From: Chondrosia reniformis
Lineage: Eukaryota > Porifera > Demospongiae > Chondrillida > Chondrillidae
Assembly: GCA_947172415.1 (NCBI GenBank)
Contig: OX359201.1
Coordinates: 1,116,001 to 1,180,000 of the forward strand
Direction of reading: 5' to 3'
Length of the DNA stretch: 64,000 nucleotides
Shown here: positions 45,954-59,060 of the stretch, in pieces
Layout: each line of letters starts with the position of its first letter
Position numbering within the stretch: position 1 is the first letter of the stretch
Program-made: the position numbers and the translations under genes
Notes under the pieces: model-generated
What the model was told of the DNA's origin: nothing
Database searches by the model: none
The model's input: only the letters and a program-made list of their open reading frames with translations

Positions 45954-47956
45954 CTCAGTTATAGTGTAATTTAGGGTATATGCAATGCAGCTGATATATA
46001 TATACAGTATATAGTATGAAGGTTGACTCATAACGAAGCCATTAATTTGACCATTGTTACCTAGTATGAGGACCATCAACAATATTGAAAGTTGCATGTA
46101 ACCCACAAGTTGACCTTGTGTATTGAGGTCTGTCTAATTTCTTGAGTTAATTTAATAAAGTTGTTATTGCTTTGATGGATCAGTGTATGACCTTTAATTG
46201 GTTCCATGCTGCACAGATGTTCTAGCTAAGCATAGTTAACTATATATAGGTATATAGGTATTAACATATACATTCAGTCCAAGGAGTCCTTTTGCATGCA
46301 ATCAATTTAGGCAAATTTTCTGTTCTAAGTTCATTTATTAAACAATACTATTTCTTATTCAATTTACTGATTTGTGAACACAAATAGATTTTCCCTGTTT
46401 CAATAAAATAGACATGCACGGCATTATAATAAAATTTCACCTTTTTATGCCCCCTTTTGCAAGTTGCAAGTGCTATAACCAGAAACCATGAACGTATACA
46501 TATATACAAGCCCTATCACTTTACATATATGTGTTGTGAGTGTATGTGAATGCAGTGAAATATTATGCTCTTGGCTTACTCTGCAGTTCCAAGGTACATC
46601 TAATTTACTGTTGTTAATTGAGATCTCTTAGGCAGACCTGACTGTTTTGAAATTAAAATATCATGAGGCAAATGTAATTGATAAGGCATGTGGTGTGGCT
46701 TACATTAAACACAAAAATGCATGTGTCTGTGATGTAGGATTGATAATTCCACTTGCCTAATTAGTGTGTATAGCTTCATGAGTAGTATCACTGACATTCC
46801 ACATTATAGTATAAGAAAACAGTTGTACATTGTAGTTGGATGGATTCTTCTACCAATACAGTTGGAGAAGCCACCCATCCATACAGTGACCTATGAGTAT
46901 CTTTGGTGATTCAAATTTTATGATATAGAGTGTATAAATGTGCAGTATATTGTATGAATAATTGAAGAGAAAATCAAACCACAAGTAATTATAATAAGTA
47001 TCAATTTGAAACATCATGAAAAGCAAAATACATGAAAGAAGTAACTGTCTGGAATCGAACCCAGGACAGCTGGTTATGACCATCAGTGCTCTGCCACTAT
47101 ACTCCATCCATGTTGTGTATGTAACATTTCTAGACTATTTCTAAACCCCTCTGTTTCCCCTCGTATACTAACTACAAGAAAGTTATTAGTATTCATTTAC
47201 TAATTGGTGGTGAGTCTCACCCCAGCCCCTTTTCCAGTGGGAGAGGCCATCTTAACCAATGAGTCGCTCAGTATGTACGTATGTCTGACCTCATTAGTTG
47301 GACTCTTAAAGCTTTGGATATGTGTTTGTGATTATGTATTCATATACCTGTGAGTTGAAGTTTTGTGTGTATAATTGCCAAGCAAGTACGTATAAAGTGA
47401 GGCAACTAATATTGAAACAAAGATGGCCCCCATTTGTATCCGTCCCAGTCAACCCGAGGCAACTCGCTCGATTGTACAAGCTTTGGTATATCTATGCTTA
47501 TCAACAAAAGCCTTCACTTTTCTATGCAACTCTTGCACAAAGGAATACGAAAGAGCAAGGACAGCTTCAGACTTCAGAGACCTGCATACCCTAGTTATTA
47601 ATTAACTAGTTTGTGTTTTAGTTGATAGGCTGTACATGTATTTAGATAAAAGTTTGTACATCTTAAACCTAATGAATTTGAAGATCTAGAGTCACCCATA
47701 GTACTGTTATTAGATATCAGTATGTATATGTACTACTTACAGGAGGCAACTGTATAATTATACACATGAATGTACATCTTTAATTTCATTCATGTAAAGA
47801 GTAATAATTTTAGGCCTTTTTCACATACATGTTAATTTGCATGTGGAGTTTCAGATCAATTTTGTTCTTTCTACTTGTATGCTGATAAGTAGTATAGTAT
47901 TAATATGTCTGGTTAGTACTATATTGTCCAAACAGTATTCTTCACTGTTTTGTTGA
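45954..47956. repeat. type I intergenic module between G and H
   Basis: Seen: follows 33767-36480 without the D-only insertion. It includes a SINE piece (47047-47108) and the conserved 60-codon frame 47423-47605 (MAPICIRPSQPEATRSIVQA...). No established gene. Confidence 0.75.
47047..47108 (-). repeat. tRNA-derived SINE piece, copy 2
   Basis: Seen: B-box GGTTCGATTCC matches the tRNA consensus exactly, with A-box-like AGTGGCAGAGCACTG upstream on the minus strand. Confidence 0.6.
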
Positions 47957-50245
47957 TTATATGTCATTAGTCTTTATGAACAGCTCCACTTGCCTAGTTG
48001 CAGTAAACTCATTTGATCTTGCTTCATCACTGCACCAACGAAGTTCTATGTTATCGGTAGAAGGAGTTGTTAGTTTCTTCCTAAACCAAGGTTGGTCTGG
48101 ATTGTCACAGCATGAAGAACCAGAGACACAAGAGACACCAGAACTGTCCCACAGACGATCAGAATAGACTATTGCCTGTGTATGCACATTTGGATTTCCA
48201 GTGTCACAATAGTAGTCTCCTCCAATAAAACTTGGTGGACTAGCAGTACCACTTCCACCTGATGAACAAGGACATTGGCTGATTGAAGACTGTGCTGTGT
48301 TACCATGCCCAACAACATAGCTCCAAATATGTTGCCGTGGTGATCCTTGGGTAATTGAAATGCCATCAATATAAGGTCCATCAATTGTGTATGAGGAACT
48401 AGAGTGAAATGCATCCGGACTAAACCACTGGTAAGCTTCAATCATTCCACACACCTCTTTAACCTCCTTTCCAAGACTATCAAAGTACACTGAACTACAA
48501 CCTACTTCAACTGATCTCCTACAATACCATCTCTTGTTATAAGCAAACCTCTCAAGAGATGGAGGACACTCTGCCAAGTGACGACCAGTATAGAAGTAGC
48601 CTATTCTCATCCATGCTCCCTCTCCACAATAATGGTGTCCTTGAAGGTAGCAGTAGATCTTAAGAGTAGAGTTGTCTCTGGAGTTCCTTATCCAATACCA
48701 TCCATTGTGGCTCTGTGGGTTATTCTTTACTATCTGATCACAGCTATCAGCTGGATAGTCGTAGGAGAGTCCAAGTTGAGTCTGTCCATTCTTCAGTTCT
48801 ATCTGATCATCTATGTAGTCCTTAGATTGCTGTTGGAGTTGAGTGGTGATTCTGTTCTCAGTGTTTGTATCCAGTATGGTAATACCAGGTGGTCCAACCT
48901 GTCCAGGAGGTCCAGATCTTCCAGGTGGTCCTGGCTGTCCAGATGGACCAGATGGTCCACTAGTACCAGGTGGACCAGGGGGACCTACAAGATGAGAGAA
49001 TTGTAAAATAAAACTATTTAAATACCTTTTTTAAATTGTGCACCCTTGTGCATCCTTCTGGAATTTACATGGTGTTCTTTAATCTATGGTATACGTGAGC
49101 GATGGGTGATCATGAGTGATGGCTACGACGGGTGCAAGCCGATCAACCATTCGGCACCAAAGAGTTATGCAGAGTTAGACGACACACATGGAGCTAGATG
49201 GCCTATTAGCATACTTTCCTCATTGTTTTGCTAAGCTGAAATGTGACAGTTAATGTTTAGCCCCAAATGTGTGTGGCGTAATTCATTACTTTTATTGCTT
49301 ATGTGGTCATATACTCTTATGCTTACACAATGTGCAAATATATATTCCATATTTGGAAAGATTGCGAGAACTCGATGTCTTCTGTAGATTCTATCGATCT
49401 GTCACGTTTTCTACATACTTTGTGAACTGTTCTAATATATGGATGTTTCTCACTTACGGACAAGGTCTGGTCCCAAGGTGTCCGTAATAGAGGCGTTTGA
49501 GTACAATACCATCAAAGTGTAAAAATTTGTCTGTAGATGCACTTGTGTGTGTGTGTACCTGTGACTGTGTGCATGTGTATTTGTATATGTGCTTGCCCCC
49601 AAGATGTTCCTGTACATGAATACTCCTATTTAGATATACGTATAGTTTTATACCTCCTATTTACACACACTGCAGTAGAATACAAAAGATAGATAATACA
49701 ATATGATATAGAATTATACAAGTTAAATGCTAGTAGTGAATCCCCTCACCTGATGGTCCAGTATCTCCTCTTGTTCCAACAGGACCCTCTACTCCTTGTA
49801 CACCTTGTAATCCCATACTACCTGTATATATAAAATACAATCTTTTGTTACTAATCTATAGTAGTATATATCATTATTCATATGTTGAAAGTGTATATAT
49901 GTACATATAATGTCTCTTATATAGTCATTGCAGTCAAAGAGCAAAAATAAGCCTTGTATAATGATTATGTAATTCTAGAATCATTAATCTGTTGAATACA
50001 ATACCTCTTGGTCCTGGATTTCCCCTTGGACCCACTGGACCTTCCCCTCCCTGTGGACCTGGAGGACCAGCTGGCCCTTGTGCTCCAGGAGGTCCAGTGG
50101 GTCCATCACGTCCATCCCTTCCAGGTACTCCACGAAAAGTTAACTGAAACTCTGTAACATTATCAGCAGTAAAGTCAGCTACATCACTGTAGACTTGATA
50201 TACTTGAGAGACAAGGAGAAACAGGATAACTCCAAAGACAGCCAT
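47957..50245 (-). CDS. collectin-like secreted protein, copy H
   Basis: Seen: exons 50005-50245, 49750-49821 and 47957-48984; 446 aa. Type I signal. Beta-type N-lobe ([40 protein letters not shown]), shared with C and K, joined to an alpha-like rest of the head with type X end (FIKTNDI): a mosaic. Loops: [45 protein letters not shown], the last unlike any other copy. SGSSCC replaces SGSTCC. Exon 2 has [10 protein letters not shown]. Intron 2 contains private sequence near 49330-49500 not seen in other copies. Confidence 0.9.
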
Positions 50246-52223
50246 CTCAGTAATAGTGTAATTTATGGTATATGCAATACAGCTGATATTTATATACAGT
50301 ATATAGTATATAGTATGAAGGTTGACTCAAAACGAAGCCATTAATTTGACCATTGTTTCCTAGTATGAGGACTATCAACAATATTGAAAGTTGCATGTAA
50401 CCCACAAGTTGACCTTGTGTATTGAGGTCTGTCTAATTTCTTGAGTTAATTTAATAGTGTTGTTATTGCTTTGATAGATCATTGTATGACCTTTAATTGG
50501 TTCCATGCTGCACAGATGTTCTAGCTAAGCATAGTTAACTATATATAGGTATTAACATATACATTCAGTCCAAGGAGTCCTTTTGCATGCAATCAATTTA
50601 GGCAAATTTTCTGTTCGAAGTTCATTTATTAAACTGTACTATATCTCATTCAATGTACGGATTTGTGAACACAAATAGGTTTTCCCAGTTTCATTAAAAT
50701 AGACATGCACGACATTTTATTAAAATTTCACCTTTTTATGCCCCCTTTTGCAAGTTGCAAGTGCTATAACCAGAAACCATGCATGTACGTATACATATAT
50801 ACAAGCCCTATCACTTTACATATATGTGTTGTGAGTGTATGTGAATGCAGTGAAATATTTTGCTCTTGGCTTACTCTGCAGTTACTAGGTACATCTAATT
50901 TACCGTTGTTAATTGAGATCTCTTAAGCAGACCTGACTGTTTTGAAATTAAAATATCATGAGGCAAATGTAATTGATAAGGCATGTGGTGTGGCTTACAT
51001 TAAACACAAAAATGCATGTGTCTGTGATGTAGGATTGATAATTCCACTTGCCTAATTAGTGTATATAGCTTCATGAGTAGTATCACTGACATTCCACATT
51101 ATGGTATAAGAAAACAGATGTACATTGTAGTTGGATGGATTCTTCTACCAATACAGTTGGAGAAGCCACCCATCCATACAGTGACCTAGGAATTTCTTTG
51201 GTGATTCAAATTTTATGATATAGAGTGTATAAATGTGCAGTATATTGTATGAATAATTGAAGAGAAAATCAAACCACAAGTAATTATAATAAGTATCAAT
51301 TTGAAACATCATGAAAAGCAAAATACATGAAAGAAGTAACTGTCTGGAATCGAACCCAGGACAGCTGGTTATGACCATCAGTGCTCTGCCACTATACTCC
51401 ATCCATGTTGTGTATGTAACATTTCTAGACTATTACTAAACCCCTCTGTTTCCCCAACTACAAGAAAGTTATTAGTATTCATTTACTAATTGTTGGTAAG
51501 TCTCACCCCAGCCCCTTTTCCAGTGGGAGAGGCCATCTTAACCAATGAGTCTCTCAGTATGTACGTATGTCTGACCTCATTAGTTGGACTCTTAAAGCTT
51601 TGGATATGTGTTTGTGATTATGTATTCATATACCTGTGAGTTGAAGTTTTGTGTGTATAATTGCCAAGCAAGTACGTATAAAGTGAGGCAACTAATATTG
51701 AAACAAAGATGGCCCCCATTTGTATCCTTCCCGGTCAACCCGAGGCAACTCGCTCGATTGTACAAGCTTTGGTATATCTATGCTTATCAACAAAAGTCTT
51801 CACTTTTCTATGCAACTCTTGCACAAAGGAATACGAAAGAGCAAGGACAGCTTCAGACTTTAGAGACCTGTATACCCTAGTTATTAATTAAATAGTTTAA
51901 GTTTTAGTTGATAGGCTGTACATGTATTTAGATAAAAGTTTGTACATCTTAAACCTAATGCATTTGAAGATCTAGAGTGACCCATAGTACTGTTATTAGA
52001 TTTCAGTATGTATACTACTTACAGGAGGCAACTGTATAATTATACACATGCATGTACATCTTTAATTTCATTCATGTAAAGAGCAATAATTTTAGACCTT
52101 TTTCACATACATGTTAATTTGCATGTTTCAGATCAATTTTGTTCTTTCTACTTGTATGCTGATATACTGATTAATGTGGTTAGTACTATATTGTCCAAAC
52201 AGTATTCTTCACTGTTTTGTTGA
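50246..52223. repeat. type I intergenic module between H and I
   Basis: Seen: near-identical in order to 45954-47956, with a SINE piece (51341-51403) and the 60-codon frame 51709-51891. Confidence 0.75.
51341..51403 (-). repeat. tRNA-derived SINE piece, copy 3
   Basis: Seen: same A-box and B-box arrangement as 47047-47108. Confidence 0.6.
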
Positions 52224-53772
52224 TTACATGTCATTAGTCTTTATGAACAGCTCCACTTGCCTAGTTGCAGTAAACTCATTTGATCTTGATTCATCAGCAC
52301 ACCAGCGAAACTCTATGTTATCAGTAGAAGGAGTTGTTAGTTTCTTCCTAAACCAAGGTTGGTCTGGATTATCGCAACATGTAGAACCAGAGACACAAGA
52401 GACACCAGAACTGTCCCACAGACGATCAGAATAGACTACTCCTTCGAAATTACTATTTGGATTTCCAGTGTCACAATAGTAGTCTTCTCCAACAAAACTT
52501 GGTGGACTAGCAGTACCACTTCCACCTGCTGAACAAGGACATTGGCTGGTTGAAGACTGTGCTGTGTTATGAACTCCTATAACATAACTCCAAATGTGTT
52601 TCCGTGGTGATCCTTGGGTAATTGAAATGCCATCCATATAAGGTCCATCAATTGTGTATAAGGAACTATAGATAAATGCATCTGGTGAGCTCCACTGATA
52701 AGCTTCAATCATTCCACACACATCTTTAATCTCATTTCCAAGACTATCAAAGTACACTGAACTACATCCTTCATCAACTGATCTCCTGCAATACTGCTTA
52801 CTGTTGTAAGTATACGTGTTCAGACTTGAAGGACATCCTACTCCTCTATTCAAATCAAAGTATCCGATTCTCATCCATGTTCCATTTCCACAGTGAGGAT
52901 GTCCTCTAATGAAACACAGCCATCTGCTAACAGATCCATCTCTTCTGTTCTGTATCCAGTACCATCCATCAGGGCTGTGAGGATTACATATTGCTATCTC
53001 TTCACAGCTGAATGCAGGATAATCTGAAGACCTTCCAAGTCTAGTTTTTGTATTCTTGCCCTCAAGATGTCTTGTATTCTACTAGTATATAGTAGTTATG
53101 CTGTGTAAATAGGAGGTATAGAACTCTACATATATCTAAATAGGAGTATTCATGTACAGGAAGATATTAATACAATATGATATAAATCATGCAGGTTAGC
53201 TGCTAGTTGTGTATCTCCTCACCTGATGGTCCTGTATCTCCTCTTGGTCCAACAGGACCCTCAACTCCTTGTACTCCTTGTAATCCCATATTACCTGTAT
53301 ATACAGGAGTACGTTTGTAGCTTATATAGTATATCTAAAGTAGTATCATTATTCATGTGTTGAAAGTGTACATACATATATATATAATTCCTCTTATATA
53401 GTCATTGCAGTCAAAGAGCAAAAATAAGCCTTGTATGATGAATATATACGTAATTCTAGTATCATTAAATCTGTTGAATACAATACCTCTTGGTCCTGGA
53501 TTTCCCCTTGGACCCACTGGACCTTCCCCTCCCTGTGGACCTGGAGGACCAGCTGGCCCTTGTGCTCCAGGAGGTCCAGTGGGTCCATCACGTCCATCCC
53601 TTCCAGGTACTCCACGAAAAGTCAACTGAAACTCTGTAACATTATCAGCAGTAAAGTCAGCTATATCACTGTAGACTGCATTTATTGATAACAGAAGTAG
53701 TATTCCTAAGACTTGATATACTTGATATACTTGAGAGACAAGGAGAAACAGGATAACTCCAAAGACAGCCAT
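52224..53772 (-). pseudogene. collectin-like copy I, stalk/neck deleted, fused signal peptide
   Basis: Seen: exon 1 is 53487-53772 (286 bp, 45 longer than usual) and exon 2 is 53223-53294. The head exon runs open from 52224 to about 53057, then breaks exactly after KNTKTRLG into intron 2 sequence ('cttgccctcaagatgtcttg'), removing the 12-triplet stalk end, most of the neck and the splice acceptor. No AG in the required phase was found in the roughly 60 bases before the break. Exon 1 encodes a type I signal followed by a type II signal core (SQVYQVYQ then [15 protein letters not shown]). Head: alpha N-lobe, type X end (FIKTNDM), unique loop WSSPDAFIYSSLYTIDG. Probably non-functional unless a cryptic acceptor is used. 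Confidence 0.75.
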
Positions 53773-55294
53773 CTCAGTTATAGTGTAATTTAGGGTATAT
53801 GCAATACAGCTGATATATATATACAGTATATAGTATGAAGGTTGACTCATAAGGAAGCCATTAATTTGACCATTGTTTCCTAGTATGAGGACTGTCAACA
53901 ATATTGAAAGTTGCATGTAACCCACAAGTTGACCTTGTGTATTGAGGTCTGTCTAATTTCTTGAGTTAATTTAATAATGTTGTTATTGCTTTGATAGATC
54001 ATTGTTTGACCTTTAATTGGTTCCATGCTGCACAGATGTTCTAGCTAAGCATAGTTAACTATATATAGGTATATAGGTATTAACATATACATTCAGTCCA
54101 AGGAGTCCTTTTGCATGCAATCAATTTAGGCAAATTTTCTGTTCTAAGTTCATTTATTAAACAGTACTATATCTTATTCAATGTACTGATTTGTGAACAC
54201 AAATAGATTTTCCCAGTTTCAATTAAAAAGACATGCACGGCATTTTATTAAAATTTCACCTTTTTATGCCCCCTTTTGCAAGTTGCAAGTGCTATAACCA
54301 GAAACCATGTACGTATACATATATACAAGCCCTATCACTTCACATATATGTGTTGTGAGTGTATGTGAATGCAGTGAAATATTATGCTCTTGGCTTACTC
54401 TGCAGTTACAAGGTACATCAAATTTACTGTTGTTAATTGAGATCCCTTAAACAGACTGCCTTTTTTGAAATTAAAATAACATGAGGCAAATGTAATTGAT
54501 AAGGCATGTGGTGTGGCTTATATTAAACACAAAAATACATGTGTCTGTGATGTAGGATTGATAATTCCACTTGCCTAATTAGTGTATATAGCTTCATGAG
54601 TAGTATCACTGACATTCCACATTATGGTATAAGAAAACAGTTGTACATTGTATTTGGATGGATTCTTCTACCAATACAGTTGGAGAGGCCATCCATCCAT
54701 ACAGTGACCTATGAATATCTTTGGTGATTCAAATTTTATTATAAAGAGTGTATAAATGTGCAGTATATTGTATGAATAATTGAAGAGAAAATCAAACCAC
54801 AAGTAATTATAAAAAGTATCAATTTGAAACATCTTGAAGGTCTTCATTTAGTAATTGGTTTCTTTATCAAGACCCAGCCCCAGCCCCTTTTCCAGTGGGA
54901 GAGGCCATCTTAACCAATGGGTCACTCAGTTTGTATTTCTGATCTCATGACCTGTAAATTAAAGTTTTGTATGTATAATTGCCGAGTATTTTTCTTATGT
55001 ATATATATTGTGTATGAAAATGCAGTTAAATTCAGTCAAATACGTATATGTAGCTTTTTAAATATTTTAGTCATTTAAGTGTATGTTCTTCAAGGTTCAA
55101 ATGTAGTGCATATCTTGTTTAATGGTTCATCTAGTTAATGTCTTAATTAAGATTTAATATGCATGTATACGAAACCACTTGTCAATTGACATTTCTAATA
55201 CATGATGTAAATAATTTGATAATATTTTTGCATTGTTGTACATAAGTAAATTCAGTTTCAAGTAAAACACGCATGTTATCAGATTTTATGTTGG
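53773..55294. repeat. type I intergenic module between I and J (shortened)
   Basis: Seen: follows the other type I modules to 'tttgaaacatcttgaaggtc' near 54835, then resumes at 'ccagccccttttccagtggg', so the SINE is missing. The conserved 60-codon frame and following sequence are replaced by AT-rich DNA after about 54975. Confidence 0.65.
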
Positions 55295-56951
55295 TTATAT
55301 TTCAGTCTGAATGTAAAGCTCCACTTTCCTAGTTGGTGTAGCTTCATCAGATCTTGGCTGATCAGCACACCAGCGAACCTCTATATTATCAGTAGAAGGA
55401 GTTGCTAGTCTCTTTCTAAACCAAGGTTGGTCTGGATTATCACAGCATGTAGAACCAGAGACACAAGAGACACCAGAACCGTCCCACAGACGATCAGGAT
55501 AGACTATTCCTTCATAATTACTATTTGGATTTCCAGTGTCACAATAATAGTCTTCTCCAACAAAACTTGGTGAACTAGCAGTACCACTTCCTGTTGATGA
55601 ACAAGGACACCTACATTCAGGACAATCACCATTGTCATATACTCCTACAACGTAGCTCCAAATGTGTTGCCGTGGTGATCCTTGGGTAATTGAAATGCCA
55701 TCAATATAAGGTCCATCAATTGTGTATGAGGAACTAGAATGAAATGCATCCGGACTTGCATATTGATAAGCTTCAATCATTCCACACACATCTTTAATCT
55801 CCTTTCCAAGACTATTAAAGTACACTGAACTACAACCTCCATCAACTGATCTCCTGCAATACTGCTTACTATTGTAAGTAAGAGTGTTCAGATTTGAAGG
55901 ACATCCTACTCCTCTATTCAAATCAAAGTGTCCGATTCTCATCCATGTTCCATTTCCACAGTGAGGATGTCCTCTAATGAAACACAGCCTTCTGCTAACA
56001 GATCCATCTCTTCTGTTCTGTATCCAGTACCATCCATCAGGGCTGTGAGGATTACATATTGCTATCTCTTCACAGCTGAATGCAGGATAATCTGAAGACC
56101 TTCCAAGTCTAGTTTTTGTATTCTTTAGTTCTATCTGATCATCTATGTAGTCCTTAGATTGCTGTTGGAGTTGAGTGGTGATTCTGTTCTCAGTGTTTGT
56201 ATCCAGTATTGTAATACCAGGTGGTCCAAATTGTCCAGGAGGTCCGGATCGTCCAGGTGGTCCTGGCTGTCCAGATGGACCAGATGGTCCACTAGTACCA
56301 GGTGGACCAGGGGAACCTACAGTACAAGACCTGGTTTAACCATTTGAAATATTAATCTGTGTTGCAATTTGTAATTTGTGATGAGTAATTGTAAACTGAT
56401 GATGTTAATATAGTTGAAATCAGAGAACCTAACTCTAATAGTTGAAATTCCTCACCTGATGGTCCTGTATCTCCTCTTGGTCCAACAGGACCCTCTACTC
56501 CTTGTACACCTTGTAATCCCATATTACCTGTATAATACAGAAGTACAATTGCAATCTTTTGTTACTGATATATAGTATATCTACAGTTATTCATATGTTG
56601 AAAGTGTATATACGTACGTCTCATATATAGTCATTGAAGTCAAAGAGCAAAAAGCAACCTTGTATAATGATTATGTAATTCTAGTATCATTAATCTGTTG
56701 AATACAATACCTCTTGGTCCTGGATTTCCCCTTGGACCCACTGGACCTTCCCCTCCCTGTGGACCTGGAGGACCAGCTGGCCCTTGTGCTCCAGGAGGTC
56801 CAGTGGGTCCATCACGTCCATCCCTTCCAGGTACTCCACGAAAAGTCAACTGAAACTCTGTAACATTATCAGCAGTAAAGTCAGCTACATCACTGTAAAC
56901 TGCATGTATTGATAACAGAAGTAGTACTCCTAAGACTCCAGTAGGACACAT
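55295..56951 (-). CDS. collectin-like secreted protein, copy J
   Basis: Seen: exons 56711-56951, 56456-56527 and 55295-56316; 444 aa. Type II signal ([20 protein letters not shown]). Alpha N-lobe, type Y end (YIQTEI). Loop 2 is the Cys-rich kind ([15 protein letters not shown]), as in F. Loop 1 [17 protein letters not shown]; loop 3 [13 protein letters not shown]. Odd: GSP at the start of exon 3, GQFGPPG in the stalk (as in C), WDGSGVSC for WDSSGVSC, and FRKRLATP for FRKKLTTP. Introns are short. Confidence 0.9.
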
Positions 56952-59060
56952 GACTACGTGTACTATGCTGAGTTCTAAAAATCTGTTCAACCAGAACTAT
57001 ATCACCTCTTTATATGTATATTTTAGTGAGTAGATTATGTCAACTGTTTTTCTACGAAATGTTAGGTTAATATAACAGTATCTTTAAATGCATTCCTTAT
57101 AACCTCCAGTCTCTGTGTCTACTTATTAACTTGTTTTTATACCTGTATCATAGTATTTCTGTCCAATAATTATAACATGAAAGTACGAAGTTCTTGGTGT
57201 GTAAGCAATGAGATCTATAGGAGAATGTATGGAGTATTTGTGAATTGCAAAGCTACCAATTATCCTGTAACCAAAATATTAGCAGAAATACTTGGCAGAA
57301 ATACTTGGCAGAAAGTGAAAGTTTGTAAAGTTTTGTATTTTGTATTCAAGCAAACAATTGCTGTATGAGTATTCAACCTACAAGTAATCATTCACAAGCT
57401 TTATGAGGAATAGAGGGAAAATACTTGAACATTGAACGAAACAATTGCTGGCAATGTAATATGTGACAGCTGAAGGAGACCACACCTCCGTCCCTTCCAT
57501 TTACTCAACTAATGTTACTCCTAAGACTGACACACATGACTACATGTACCTCACAGAGTTCTAAAGCCTTTGCTCAACCAAAACATTATTACACCTTTAA
57601 ATTTATGTATGCTAGTGAGTAGTTATGTCAATTGTTTCATCTACAAAATGTTAGGTTAGTGTAGCAGTACCTTTTAATGCATTCCTAACAACCTCCAGTC
57701 TCTGTGTCTACATAGCAATTTGTTTTTGTACACTTGTATTTATTTAGATAGTATACGTTATTATCTGTTGGTATTACTCTCCAATAGTCTGATAATCTGT
57801 ATATACATGTAGGTGTAACATTCTTGGTTTGCAAGCAATGGGATCTATAGGAGAACATATGGAGTATTTCTAATTTGCAGACATTTATTGTACTAGAGAA
57901 ACACCAGATAAAATGATTGACATTAATTAGTAGTTTGATGGAATTGTTTGGGTGTTGCAAAGATTCAATGTTGAATGTGTATTAATAGTATCTCCGTCAG
58001 ACACACTTTATTGTTTTATTATCTTAGTAACATATCTATAAGCAACTTACGTAACACGAGCAGAGAATAGCTGGAATTGCTTGGATATTTTTTAATTGCT
58101 GTAGTAGTTTACTGACATGCTAATTTATTGATCTAGTGGTCATGCATTAAAAGAAGCAACACCACACAGAGAAAGATTATAGAATTAAACTTAATCATTT
58201 TCTTATTTTTGCCTTAAAACATCCTCGTGGCCTGGACACATTAACTTTGCCCATGTTTGTTCCCACAAAAAGTTACATCCGAAAACCAAATTTGTAGATT
58301 GCAAGAGAAAGAGACTAAGTATATGTAAAAAGGCTTCTGAGACCTTAATTTGCTACCTAGCTCATGTTGCCTCCCCTCCCCTGCAAATATTTGGTTCTGT
58401 TGGTCGTGGTTGGAGTGTGCAGCATTAAGGAGAAAGATGCACCCCAAATGTATTTTAAAATCTTCTTTTTATTGTATTTATTTTCAGCTACAAAGCAGTC
58501 TCTTAGACCTTTGTCACACAGGCCATGACACTCCACGTAAAAATGTTGCACCTGTAGGACAAGTTGGAAGCTTGTAACTTGACATTGCATAGTGAACAGA
58601 ACCACAGAGAGAGAAGGATGTGTTTATATATTATGTGAATACAGGCTTCATGCAGAACTCTATGTTTATATATGAAGCTATGAAGCGATCCTCTGTGAGT
58701 CTAAGCCATCTACGTAATTAGCATTTATTGTATTATTTTGTTAATTAACAAGTATATACCAAAACGTATACATTTTGTCATCTGTCATTGATTGATTTCA
58801 TTGATTTCATTGTCATACACCCAAAATAGATGCTCACTGCAAAACCAACCTCATTCTTCAAGAAATGTTATGTATGGATATACAAAAGTAAAAGGAAAAT
58901 TAAGGTTTAGTACTGCTTTGTAGTGCATAATGTCTTAATTAAGGAACATGTGGTTTTAGATTCAAATATTTTGTGTCTTCACACTGAGTAAGTGGTGATT
59001 ACAGTTTGAGTGAACTATGCAACAAAGTGATAAGAGCAGTATTCTTAACAGTTCTTTCGG
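56952..59060. repeat. type II intergenic module between J and K
   Basis: Seen: same as 42098-43870 up to about 58000, with the decayed second promoter and start near 57515-57690. The 58000-59000 part matches the distal half of the E-F module (39690-40400), which F-G lacks in part. No gene. Confidence 0.7.
57005..57014 (-). promoter_or_regulatory. TATA box of copy J
   Basis: Seen: TATAAAGAGG, 54-63 bases before the ATG at 56951. Confidence 0.6.

Noticed and set aside
47047-47108. Functional tRNA gene
   Set aside because: The A and B boxes are present, but the acceptor stem does not pair and the anticodon arm is imperfect; repeated placement in intergenic modules fits a SINE.
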